64,000 nucleotides of DNA from Physella acuta (Eukaryota; Mollusca; Gastropoda; Physidae), in the NCBI RefSeq assembly GCF_028476545.1, contig NW_026732706.1:1-64000 (forward strand). Direction: 5' to 3'. Both the position numbers and the translations under genes were made by a program. The notes beneath the pieces were generated by a model, which was not told the DNA's origin, did not search any database, and saw nothing but the letters and a program-made list of their open reading frames with translations. Below, piece after piece: positions 11,735 through 23,551 of this stretch. Numbering within the stretch: position 1 is the stretch's first letter; every line of letters begins with the position of its first letter.

Positions 11735-14700
11735 CTACGCTCCACAGCCACCACATTCACCTAAATCCCCCCCACTGTCCACCAGCCCTCCACTGATCTC
11801 CCCTCCCCCCACGCTGTGATCACCTCCACCCGCACAGTACAGCATAGTGGAATGATCCTGTATTGCCTCACAATCTCCTCCCCCACCAAACAATCCCGCA
11901 TTGACCCCCGTGTCCTCGTGGTCATTGTACGACCCATAACTATTCACAAAACCTGCGTAATCCGTGTGGTTCGCCCTTTCACTATAATCCGTGTGATTAG
12001 CCCTTTCACTGTAATCCATATGGTTAGCTCTCTCAGAATAAACTTCCCATGCATTTGTTTCTAAATGATTCACATCATTAAACAAACCACCGATGTTTTC
12101 ATTACTGCACCCGTTGACCTGGTCGTCAGATCCTATATTGTAAAACTCATCATAGTAATTATCCACATCAAACGCTATCTCCTCATGGCTACTCATCACA
12201 TAAGAGCTCTCTTCCCCGCAGTCGTTAGGGCTGGCGTGCCCAAACGGATCCTCATCCTCAACCTCATCGCTGTCACTCTCCCCGTTCCCAAACAGCCCTG
12301 TTTGACTATCCGCATCAAAGACCCCTTCGCTCTCCCGCTCTGATATATCCTCCTCCCCACTCTCACTGCTCTCCTCTAGTATACAGTCCTCAGTGCCCAC
12401 CTCAACAGGAGCCTCCATGTACTCTGCTCTCTCTGCAACAGCTACGGCTATAGGACCTTCTCTAGAACTTTTTTTCTCTTTAAGCCCATGGCCAACAGGA
12501 CTTTCTTTAAGCTCTTTTTTATCAGGGACAGTAACTGCTACAGGGTTTTCTCTTAATTCTTTTTGATCAGGAACAATAACTGCTACAGGTGTTTCTTTGT
12601 ACTTAGTTTTTCCTCCAGTGTATAAGGCAACAGGGACTTCTCTGTTGTCATTTTTTTGTTCATTACTGAAAGCAGCAGGGGCTGGACTTTCCTGCTCTGT
12701 TTGGTGCAAGCTGGTGTCATCCGTGACTCGGAGCAAACATGTCTCCTCTGTCACTTCTTCAATATCACTCTCACAAGTCACATGCCCTGTTTTCACATCC
12801 TCTTCACTACTTTCATCATCACTTTCCTTTATCACAGTCAGAGCAGAGCTAGGACAAACCGCAGCTTCCGGGGTGCTGGCCCCTGCATTGCTGTTGTCCT
12901 CCGCCCAGCCTGCGTTGACCTGCGCTTCATGAAGAATGAGAGAAGGCATCTCCGACCTTTCACCCTGTTCTCGCTGGCCGCTCCTCAGCATGTTTTCACC
13001 GTACTCTTGTTTCCTTCTTTTAAAAAGATTTTTGATAGCGTGATTGCATGGCGTTGCTATCAACACACCGGCTGCTAACAAGAGTGCTATTTCTTCCGAG
13101 CCGCCAAGCCTGGGCACGGCCTGTTCCTCCGCCTTGGGTGAGGTCAGCTGCGGTGCCCAGTTCGTTGGCCGAGGCTGACACAAAACATGGATCAGAGCCA
13201 CACTGAATATAAGCCCCAGGTTTTCTGCGATCTCCGACCTGTCTGAGTTGATCTCTATAAATCCACTGTCAAACTCCACCACAGAATCTCCAATTTCAAA
13301 CTTGGAGGTGGCCAGGGAGTAAAGACGATCGAAGGAGACAAAGTGACACTTGTTGGACTTGAGATGGTAAAATCTCACTTCTAAATGGCCTTCGCTACCA
13401 GAACCTTGGAGTAAGAAAATAAGAAAAAATTAATTAATTACTTCCTAGCCGAGAGCTGAAGTATAGCGGCAAACCGAAGTTATGTTACATAATCTTTTTT
13501 ATAAAAACTAGATACCTCAACAAAATTTTTATAATTCTTTGAATTGCAATTTTTTTTTATTATTCTTTTATATGAAAATAGTTTGTTTTACTACTTTCAG
13601 AAATGTAACTATATTTTAATTTAGTAAAATGTTAATTCTTTTGAAGTTATTTACATTTTTTGAAAGCAAAACTCTACAAAATCACAATATATGATTTTTA
13701 AAGATTTTAAATTCTAAACACTTGATACTCTTCAACTGCTTATGTATATTTATATTTGCAGAACACTATCCATCCAAGTACAAAACTGAAAGACCTTTAA
13801 GACAAAGATCATCACTAATAGTAATACAATGTATATAATTGTAATTAATTTGTATATTTTTTATTACTGATCTTTTTCTAATCAGGTAATGATTTTTTTC
13901 TCATTTTTCAATCACCTAAACAACTTAAACTAGCAAAAACACAATACAAATAGCAGCCATCACTCATTCACCTTTCCATAGCAAATCTCTAAGTACTCTA
14001 ACCCCATGTTGTAGCTATGCGCTAGAGTGAAAACAAGTTTAATAGATCAATAGTGAACCCAAATATTGTTGAAAGAAATTGATTGGTGTTTATAAATCTG
14101 TTGAACCCAGGGACCCAACTATTGTAGCAGTAGTCTAGGTTTCCTAAAGCGTGGCCTATAAATGGAGATGCCCTATCAAATAATCGCCTAACCTTTTCTA
14201 CCTGTCAGTCTTCTTTGAAAACCATCCCACCATCCAACAGCTACCCCCCAGTCTCCATTGTTGTTCTTAATGAGAACAGCCCTCTGCCCTTCTTTAGGAT
14301 TAAGTGTTACACACTTTTTTGTGTCTGTCACCTGCAATCAAATATATAATAATACAATAGACAATATGTATTTATTCTTTAACTTGGTACATTAAAACTA
14401 AATTTGAACAAATGCTGATTATTAATCCTAAAGAAAAACACCCAAGCTATCAGGTAAAGAAAAATGTTTACAGAGGATGGCAAGGGAAGCTGGTCCCCTA
14501 CAACCAGATGTGCCACAACCGTCAGCTTATCTCCATAGAACACATGAATAGCAGACATGAGAAGGGGCTCGCTGTGTATCATGCGCACTGTGAACACTAC
14601 TCTCCTTGTGTGGTTGAACAACCTGGAAGATACAGTCATGTTAAGTTGCAATTTAGGACAGGAATTTTAAAGATAGCATGTTTCCAAAAATAAAATGAGA

Positions 14701-17700
14701 TTTAATACAGTGTTTAAGAAATACACTTAACCCATTTTAAAAATGTGTTTATTCACTGTATTCAGCATAATACTATTTTAAAATATTAAAACTGGGTTTT
14801 TTAGTGGTTGTTAGAAAATAGTTTGACAAAGATTGTTACAGTGTAAAAAATGTCCATTTTTAATCGACTTGAATTGTTTCAATTCTCCCAAATTACCAAT
14901 TTAACTAACATGTTCTGCAACAATTGTAAAACTAAAGATTTTATGACAGAAATAACAATCAGTCAGACTATTCTAATCTATTCTACACTTCGGTGAGCCT
15001 CAAGTTCAGATCCAGGCTTGAATCTTTAGGATGTCCCTGTGTCAACTCAGCTCTGATGAGTACCTGATTCTTGTTAGGGAAAGTAAAGGCAGATGGGCAT
15101 AGTGCTCACTGCACTATTCCTTCATAGGCCAAGGTCACCAAAATAAGTGAACTCTACTTCACCTAACCCATGGACAATAATGTTTAAAAGGGTACTTTAA
15201 CGTATCAACTAAACCAAAACTATGGAATTAGCTATGTGATAAAATCACAACAATCTTTAAAAAATACTGATGAGACATCATTCATACTTATGTGAAGCCA
15301 CGGAGCAACGGTTGTCTACTCCAGGTGGCAGTCGAGGAAGTGGAATGGGCCCCCAAATGGATTCTCTATCTTCAGGCATGACGCAGCTCTGGTATTCCCC
15401 TTGCTCCAGCCGCAAGACACATGGCCCTAAAACTGGCGCTGGGCAGCTCCAATTCTACAAGAAGATCAAACACCTTTGTTCATAGACTATGTAAGATTTA
15501 TGTATTTGGTAGCTAAACTTAACCTTAATTGCACAGCATCACAACCACTACTGCATTTAATTAATTAAGGGATATTACACCTTCTCTGACTTCACTTTTG
15601 AACACTATGTTAATATTGTCTATTTAAAATTGACCAAGCCTCAATTTTGCCATTTTCATAAAGGTATTTTTTTCTGTGATGATTTTAACAATGCTGCATT
15701 GGTTATTTTTGCAAATTCTGCACTGAAACTTGCATGGTTTTAACTACAGTTTCAGAGTTTGAACATTGATAGTTAAGTCTTTATGCAGTGTATATAATAT
15801 ATTGAGCTAAAGTTAAGATAATCAACTGTTAAACTAAATAAATAACATTTACATTCCAATAATAAATGGTTGTAGATTCTTGATAAACTATTTTTCTTAA
15901 AGCTTAGATCAGTCTATTCCATCAAAGTTTTGAAAAAAAAATTTAAATAATAACTTGATCAAGATGATGACAGACTGAACCACACACCCACTGCCCACTA
16001 TGTAAATATGCAGGAAATCTTACAGGTCATATAATTTGTGTGTGTGAAGGGGGGGATACAGGGAGTAATAACACTGAATAAGAAAGAAATAATGGATTTG
16101 TAAGGCAGACATTTTATAACACTTTTTTTTTATAAAAGCATTTTCGAGACTACAGATTTATGTTGATAATTAAACTTAGCCACTTCCATTCTTTACTAAG
16201 GCTGTTTCTAAGCTTAGATCACTGGTTTTCTACAAACCTCTCCCACCATATCCACCCATTTATAACCTTTACTGACCATTTTATTTTAAACCTCTTTATC
16301 TAAATCCACCCACAGCAACATGGCCAATAACAAAAGGTCAAATCTGTTCACAGTAAACAACTATTAACTGTAAAAAAAAAGGTTACAGGAATTTGAAGCT
16401 TCAGCCTAGTGAACATTTTTTTAAAATAGAGACAAGAATAGACAGGTTCTGGAGAAGCAATATAGGTAAACATTAGCTGGAAACACAATCAAAATAGTTC
16501 TTGCAGACTGGCAACAACAAGAGAACCCCCAGATAGTTAACTTGAGCGATTAAATCAGTGGTGTGAACAATGTTACACACAATTCAGCTTTGTTATCTAC
16601 AGTTAATATTCATTACTTAAGGATTTGTATGGCATTAATAAACCCAAATTTAAAATGAGAGGAATACTGACAGATACCAAGTTATAGGCATTTGAATTGT
16701 CTGGGGCAATAAACTATTTGTTGCTCCAAAAAGAATATATGATGTACCATTACATCACATCAAACATCATTTAGTATAATTTCTATATATTATATAATAT
16801 AGTATAAACATTTATCAAATGTAGATCTACATATCAATTTATTGTTGACTGAGTAAAAAATCATTTTACAAAAACTATCTTTTTTAAAGGCACCTGTTAT
16901 GTTAACTATATAATTTTTTTTTCAAACACTTAGTGAATTTAACAACAGTGGGCTTCAATTAGCATTTCAGCCATCTGATAAGATCTACTTTATTCTGAGC
17001 TTCACCATACGTCATGGGTGTAATCCACATATTTTGAGTTTTACATTTCTGCTATAGGCACATTATTCGGCCTAGTATATTTGGACTTGGTATCTAAATG
17101 TCTTATCTATCCAACATAAGGGCCCCTAAACTGCATTTTCAAACACAAGCTGGATCATGCATTTTGTTTTGGAGCAAACAGGGTAGATGACCACTACAGC
17201 AAATATAAAAATATGAGATGAAATAGCCTTTCCAACTAATCAAAAGTATTACTGAAGAATGTGCACCTTCAGTGTTAAAATTCAAGGTGCAAAAAAACAT
17301 AATGCTTTAAAAAGTAATGTTTTTAACATGTTTATTAAATACAAAACAGGTCACATATCTTTAGCCTCCCAATAACACTAACATTACTGATCCTAACTGA
17401 CGTCAGTCAAATCTCCCCCTGTTCTTTTGGAGTGATATCATTAATTTGATTAATGGATGACCCTATGCAAGCTAGTTTGATGTATATGTGGTAGTGTTTA
17501 AATAATACATTAATTTACACATTGAGCAATGCATATTGATATTTTGTTTTGCTTTGTTCATATCTTCTCCATTCAATTCTCTATAAAAATATATTCATGC
17601 TGATTCCATACACAAGGCACTACTAGGATGGTAAATCACAACAAACAGCAAAAGTTAAAATGTAAACTAATCAACTGTCATTTAATGTATGAGGGAAAAA

Positions 17701-19058
17701 TTTTTTAGACCAAAGTGTTTTCAAACCAAAAAGAAATCATAAAAGCTGAACAGTAGAAATCAACTTACCAGACCAATAGATAATCCATCGCCACAATCTA
17801 TCTCATCATTAGCCGTTAACCCTTTGCTGTTTAACGACTGTATTTTCTTCTGTAAATCTATCTTTCCCTCACCAACAATGTCGTTGGTGCCCAGGCACAA
17901 TTTCCCAGATTTTTGCTGAAGACTTAGAATGATTTTGTCATTGTAACGCGTATCAAAAGAAAAATGTGTGTTGACTCTGTTGTCTTCCAAAACCCTGGCT
18001 GTCCCTTTGACTGTAGCAATATTCTCCGTCACAAATAAGGAGCGGTTAAAGTTCTGATAGCCAGTGTTGTAGCATAGTTTTAATTTAAACGTTTTACCAA
18101 GAGGAAGACCGGATATACCAATTTTTTCTATAAGGATATTTGCTTGTTTCGTGCACACTCTGCAAATATCTTCTTTGTTCATTGCATAAAGTTTGGAATT
18201 TGGTGGTTCTCCTCTGTACATTGCTCCAAAATAAGAGAATTTTTCACTGAATACTTTTCTCCACAGGTTACGTGTTTTAGCCTCTGATAGCGATAGCTTA
18301 GAGCCAATAGTCCTGTCATTAACTGAATCATCATGAGGAAGTAAACTCCCCATATAAGTCTCCGTATCATCTTTGTAAAAGACAGGATGGAGCATATGGG
18401 TATGCCACATCAAGTCATTATCATAGCACGGGACAAGAAATACTCCTGGGTTATGGCACTTTAGAAAGAGAAATTTTTTATATCGCAGCAACGCATTTTG
18501 CAAGAATTTATCATCTCTGTAATGGGGAAGACTGACTTGATAGTAGAATACTCTTTGCCTTGCAACAGCGGATGCTAAATTGTAGGTCAAGGCTGAAACA
18601 AACTCACAATCAAACCAGGGTGTTACAGCATCACATGCAGAAAAAGGCACATCAGCATATTCTTTCCTCCACAGGCGCTCAGAATCCTTTAGCAACTCTT
18701 TTCTCTGAGACTTCTCCATCAGGTGATGGTCTATTAGCTTCCCTGCAATGTTGTGGCAGTCTGTGTTGTAAGCCGCTGGGGACAACATGTGGCACTGCCA
18801 TATCCACTCAATATCCAGCGGGGCGGGCAACAAACGACCTGGGTGCTTGGCCACTAATGGCAGCCAGTACCTCTCATAGCGCTGAATAGCACATTCAACT
18901 AAAGGCCCTTCATATAATTCAGGCTTGGCTGAGATTTCACTTAAAAATTCCAACAAGAATTTAGCAGCATCTGGTAAGTCTACAGATATGGGTACATCGT
19001 TGGAATCAAAGGGTGCTACGGAACAAACGGAGCTTGAGCTTGCTAGCCTACCTGACAT
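11735..19058 (-). CDS. DUF1399 / glycine-rich domain-containing protein (GRDP-like)
   Basis: Five coding exons join in phase (19058-17769, 15454-15288, 14622-14472, 14331-14202, 13404-11735) into 1135 aa. The ATG follows an in-frame TGA 15 bases upstream. The N-terminus carries two DUF1399-type motifs, WIWQCHMLSPAAYNTD (85-100) and DLMWHTHMLHPVFYKDD (215-231), the W-x2-H-x3-P-x2-Y repeat typical of glycine-rich-domain proteins of animals and plants. Residues 320-580 look like beta-rich, C2-like sequence, shared in position with that family. A hydrophobic stretch at 683-699 precedes a basic RR-rich segment, and could be a membrane anchor. The rest is acidic and disordered, with 5-6 copies of a 15-residue unit (834-916), three SERANHxDY repeats, and a Gly-rich tail (1083-1135). 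Biochemical role unknown. Family assignment is firm; the transmembrane reading is not. Confidence 0.88.
14985..15205 (+). mobile_element. tRNA-derived SINE, copy 2, inside an intron
   Basis: The body matches the SINE at 4880-5126 in the opposite orientation: GGGCATAGTGCT, CTATTCCTTCATA, AAGGTCAC, GAACTCTACTTCAC and CCATGGAC. A B-box-like AGTTCAGATCC near 15003 is all that remains of the tRNA head. It sits in the third intron, counted from the right, of the minus-strand DUF1399 gene, antisense to it. The head is decayed, so this copy looks older than the first. Confidence 0.6.
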
Positions 19059-21484
19059 GGTTTGGGCTAAACATCAACACCATAACCAACAATAAAACAC
19101 ATTTTTCAGGTCATTTAACACACACAGGTAGGATAATATCTTGATTGAAGAAGATTCCCATGTTATATTCCTAAAAAAGAAAATAAATAAGTTAAAGAAT
19201 AGAGATGAAATAAGTTTGCATTTATTATTGTTCATTAAACTAAACTAGTTTAACAATCTAAAAAATATTTTGAGTAAAAATAAAAATATAACTGTTTCCG
19301 TAACAATGTTTACCTGATATCTGATCAAACAAAATTAGATAGCTCCTAACTTTTCTAAAACAGTAAACTTTTTTTGCAATCACATTATTTAAGTAAAAAA
19401 TTAATTACAAGGTTTTATGTAATAAAAATGTTAAGAAATTTAAAGTAAGTCGTCAAAATGTATAACTCTTTTTTTTTTAAAAAAAAAACAGTTCTTAACA
19501 AAACAAGAATATTTCATTCTCAGTATAATTTAGATATTTTGAAAAATACAAATGTGTAAAGAATTAAATGCTGAAGGGGAGATAACTTAGTATTAACAAT
19601 CACCCAAATTAGGTGAATTGATGTTTACAAAAATAACCTGAAAACCTGAGAGCCTACCATGGGCACTAATAAGATTCAGGCAATTTTTGCTTGGAGTTTA
19701 TGTATTGCAAGCTTCTGAGTGAATTTTAAAACATTTTTAGCCATATTATTAAAGTTAATAAAGAATGATCGGAATAGAAATCATACATATGGTAGGTTAC
19801 TAATTGCTTTTGAAAATTGATTTTTAAAAGATGACTTTTTGACAATTGGTGAAAATATTTTTAAAAAATGTATGTATACAATTGAACTACTGTTTGGCTT
19901 TAATCTGGTACAATCTACAAAAGTTCAATTTTTATTAACTTCGGTTTGAAGTTAGTATTTTATAACATAAGACTCCAGGGTGAAGACAGACAGCAGAAGT
20001 CAGATAAAGGAAATAAAGGCCTTGTAGGCCCTACCAAATAGTTTTGAAATAATAAACATTAGGGCCCTAGTATTTTTAATTTTTATTAGCGTATATTAAT
20101 TACATTTTGGAGTAGGCCTAATGAATAGTATTAAGATTGTCCTAAATCTAAATAAAAAATGCTTAAAGCACAGAGCGCTGTATGATGTCACAGCGTTAAC
20201 ATGTTATTTTTAAGCTATCAAATAAAAAAGGCAGATTCTAGCCGGAAAAAGATATGCATGCGCAATGGAGAGAAACTACCGCCTTCCTTCGCGGCGATGT
20301 TTTCGATGGTACTGCGTATATTTTCAAACTAACCACATAACCATAACACCACCCTAACACAGCTATTAATTAAGCTCACTGCGCATGCGCAGAACTATTG
20401 AGTTTCATATCTTCTGCCGACCAGATGGGGTGAAAAATCGACCAGCAACCCACCAATACATTATAGAAAAGAAAATGCATGACAATAGGCCTACAAATTA
20501 TGATCACTAAAATAAATAACGTAGGCATATTGCATTGTTTAAGGTTGAGGACTAATCTAAAAGTTAGAAGACAGACTTCAATCTTGAACTTGTTTTTGAG
20601 TTTTGGTCTGCTTGGTGCTGCATGAATTTAAATATTGTGTGTCTAGTCTAGATTTTAATACACACCATATAATGAAAAAATGTTTGTTAATAATTGTTTA
20701 TAAATAAATCCGTCACATGATATTCCATTTAATCGAAATTATAAAACACTGTTGTTTACTTTACAATCATTCATTTATGTTATTGACAGCTTCCTGATTT
20801 TTTTCCTTTAGGTGAATTTTCTTGGAACTAACTTCCGGTATAGAAATATTTTCGCAGTATTTCGAAATTTAAATTATTGTGTGTAGCAGCATGATTAGAC
20901 GTTTAGCTAGCGTTCTGGGTTTATTACAATTAAGCGATGACATTTTAAAGAAAATTGCCAAATCTTACAATGATTGTGACAAATCCTTATAACGTTCATA
21001 CAAAGGTGTTCGATAAAACATTTGTTTAAAATATGTAAGCTTAGTGTGAATTAGAGTTAAATTATTAACTTTTTAAATCTGAAAAGTATCTAATTCATTG
21101 TAGACCATATTTGCCATTATTTGTGATAGACCAGTTGGTAACAATAATTTTTCCAACTCTTTCCCTTCTCCTCCTCGCGTCGAAGCATAATAATTAATGC
21201 AGTTTTGTTTAAAAGAACAACGATATTTAGTAAGACCTTCAATAATTATGCCTAACCTTAATCAAAATCTACTTTTAAAAAAAAACAGAATATCGCACTC
21301 GATATTAGATCATTCTGTCAACTCGCATCACCAAACATCTGAAAAGAGAGGTGTTGTCTTAGCTTTTTTGATGGAACGATCTAACCATGGGTTCTGATTA
21401 CAGTAGCCTCACGCTCCCATCCCCACCCATGATGCACTCCCCTTCCCCCCTCCCCTCCCATTGATCTGCCATTCAATATTAAAA
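19059..21484. other. Spacer and 5' region of the DUF1399 gene
   Basis: AT-rich and without protein-like frames. The 5' UTR and promoter of the minus-strand gene should lie here, but no leader exon can be fixed. The GC-richest island is near 20240-20425 and includes TGCGCATGCGCA (20380-20391), a perfect NRF1-type palindrome. The same island is flanked by loosely inverted sequences (GCCGGAAAAAGATAT and, inverted, GTCGGCAGAAGATAT), so it may instead be a small TIR element. Confidence 0.45.
20380..20391. promoter_or_regulatory. NRF1-type palindrome, possible promoter element
   Basis: TGCGCATGCGCA matches the known NRF1 consensus. It lies 1.3 kb upstream of the DUF1399 start codon in the only locally CpG-containing patch. 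A second half-site (ATGCATGCGCA) lies at about 20255. Promoter function is an inference, and a transposon origin for the patch is possible. Confidence 0.3.
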
Positions 21485-21770
21485 CAGTGTTTCTTACAGG
21501 TTTTTTTCCCCGGGGTGCACTTGAAATTTGTTTTTGGGGGGGGGGGGGCGGACTTAAATTTCCGGGGGCTCCTCGCCCCCCCCCCCCCCCGAAGAAAGTC
21601 TACCGCCCCCCCCCCCCCCCCGAACGAAATGGAATTTATATAGAAAATATATACTTTTTACAGTGTTCGCCCCCCCCCCCCCCCCCCGGAAATTGTTGTT
21701 CGCCCTCCGCCCCCGCCCCCCGAAAATTTCAAGTGCACCCCCGGAGAAAAAAAGTCTGGAAGAAACACTG
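21485..21770. mobile_element. G/C-homopolymer TIR element, copy A
   Basis: The left end is CAGTGTTTCTTACAGG and the right end is CTGGAAGAAACACTG, an inverted pair. Inside are runs of 8-16 G or C, the core ATTTATATAGAAAATATATA, and a second inverted pair AAATTTCCGGGGG / CCCCGAAAATTTC. The same ends and core recur at 25873-26040, 26246-26420, 44721-44892 and about 50373-50540. No target duplication is visible for this copy. Frames across it code only proline and glycine runs. Confidence 0.7.
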
Positions 21771-22141
21771 GTTGAATCTAGTAAAGTACCCTATATTTTT
21801 AAAAAATTCTGTCAGTACAGTCTGTTAGGTCTGGGTTTGGGTCAGTAGGGCTTTAAGACTACGGTTTATGATTGGAGTAGCAAAATAGAAAAAAAAAATA
21901 ACCCAAATACCGCTTTCCAATATTAAAAAGTATTTTTTTTCAAATAGTAGGCTACATAGCCTACCTACCTCCCAATGCAATCCAGTACAATAAAACTAAC
22001 AATCTCTATCGCCGAATGCTAGAAGTTTGAATCGGCGATACCATTACCAGTTATACGACTAAGAAGTGGTATGGCTAATCGATAAAGAGCCAGATGTCTC
22101 TAATCCAAATATATATATATACATATATGCATCTCTCTCTC

Positions 22142-22180
<39 letters not shown>

Positions 22181-22605
22181 TGTGTGTGTGTGTGTGTATG
22201 TGTGTATGTTTATGTACGGGTGTGGTTGTCTGTACCAGTCACTGTGGTTTAAAAAGATTAGCATGTGCATTCACAATTGAATCTATATATAGCATGTGTA
22301 AACTGCAACGTCGGGCTAGGGAAAATTGGATGATACTCGAGACAGTATTTACTTAGCAAGGGGACCCGACACGCTGACAATTATACACAGATCCGTAAGT
22401 CCTGCTGATGAACGCACTTCAGTTAACGCTTGGTCGAGTGAAATTTCGTGACTGAGAGCTTCTTATTTTATACCCAAGGTAATCTTGATCTGTATTTGTT
22501 GTTTTCTTCTTATTTTTTTAAAACAATAGTTCACTTGTAACAGACAATGGCGGGTGATTGTGTATAGGTATGGTTGGATGGTTTTTATACCTTCATTGCA
22601 GGCAT
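21771..22605. other. Spacer with a compound microsatellite
   Basis: No gene-like signal. It contains the TA/GA/GT compound microsatellite at 22106-22198. Otherwise plain AT-rich DNA. Confidence 0.5.
22106..22198. repeat. Compound (TA)n-(CT)n-(GA)n-(GT)n microsatellite
   Basis: Adjoining runs of TATATA, CTCTCT, TATATA, GAGAGA and GTGTGT. The CT and GA blocks flank a TA block and so form a short palindrome. Confidence 0.9.
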
Positions 22606-22791
22606 CAGTGGCGTAGACCCCTCGGTATATATATATAAAGTATGAGGGGGGGGGGGGGTGCGCAAATCGAAAGTTTGAGGGGGGGGGGGGTGCAAATCAA
22701 AAGTCTGAGGGGGGGTGCAAATCGATAGTTTGTCCCCGGGTAAAAATTGGAACCCCCCCCCCCTCTTGAGACGATCCTGGCTACGCCACTG
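22606..22791. mobile_element. hAT-type MITE with 8 bp target-site duplication
   Basis: The element begins CAGTGGCGTAG and ends CTACGCCACTG, a perfect terminal inverted repeat. It is bounded by the direct repeat GCAGGCAT on both sides (22598-22605 and 22792-22799). An 8 bp target duplication with CAG...CTG ends is the hallmark of hAT transposons. The 186 bp interior is non-coding and has three GAGGGGG..GTGCAAATC.A units rich in G runs. The perfect duplication implies a fairly recent insertion. Confidence 0.88.
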
Positions 22792-23551
22792 GCAGGCATA
22801 CAATGCAAAAGTAATTATAATACTGCTATCCCCTTTCCTTTTTAATGCCTTGATATGTTGTTTCACAGACACATACATAACCTCCCCCCCCCCCTGCCAA
22901 ACCCCTCTCCTATTTGTATTTCCAAACTACTACATACATGATGTGCCGACACACCAACGTTCTTGACGGCATTAAGATAGCTAAATGATGTAGGTTAACT
23001 AATAAGTCTTTATTAGTAATAAATTTTATAAAGCTTCTTTCTTTAATTTTCATTGATTGCCTCCCTGTGACCTTATTGTATTGCTAAATTGTTGTAAAAT
23101 TGTCTATCCCTTGTATCAAATACCTATAGAAACGAAAGAATAGTCTCCCTTGTGCATTACCTCCCTTTTCAAGCAAGTAGAATTTCATAAGTCATAAATG
23201 TATTCTCATTTTAGTCCATATATGAAACCGCACACTTTAGTGAATGGAGTGGGTAGTTTGGAGAAGGAGGATAGGCTCAGAATTATGTGAGGATTCGATA
23301 CGTGTGTTGGAGAGGGGGGGGGACAAGGTGAGCTTAAGAACCATGACGGCGACGGAGGTTTGTTGCACTACTTTAGTAAAGCTCCAATTTTTCTCTCAGG
23401 TCATAACGATCTGATTTGAGGTAGACTGCAGTTGATCAATTTATCTGGCTTAACATATAAGAAAGTTTTTTTTTTTTCGTCTGCAGGCAAACGTCAATTA
23501 TAGACTTCGTTTAATTTTGTAGCATCCGTTAAATACTTGTGTGCTTACAAG
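22792..23551. other. Spacer upstream of the 2TM gene
   Basis: AT-rich, with short C and G runs (22885, 23314). It must contain the promoter and 5' UTR of the gene starting at 23552, but no TATA box or leader exon is clear. The 60 bases before the start contain a T run followed by CTGCAG, which could be a 3' splice site of a leader exon (near 23487). Confidence 0.4.

Noticed and set aside
11816-13078. Plus-strand frames opposite the last DUF1399 exon
   Set aside because: Shadows of the minus-strand coding exon. The minus frame has matched splice sites and family motifs; these do not.
21461-21848. Proline-rich overlapping frames near 21.5 kb and similar ones at 25.6-26.4 and 50.4 kb
   Set aside because: They translate G and C homopolymers inside TIR elements. 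Frame length would change with any slippage.
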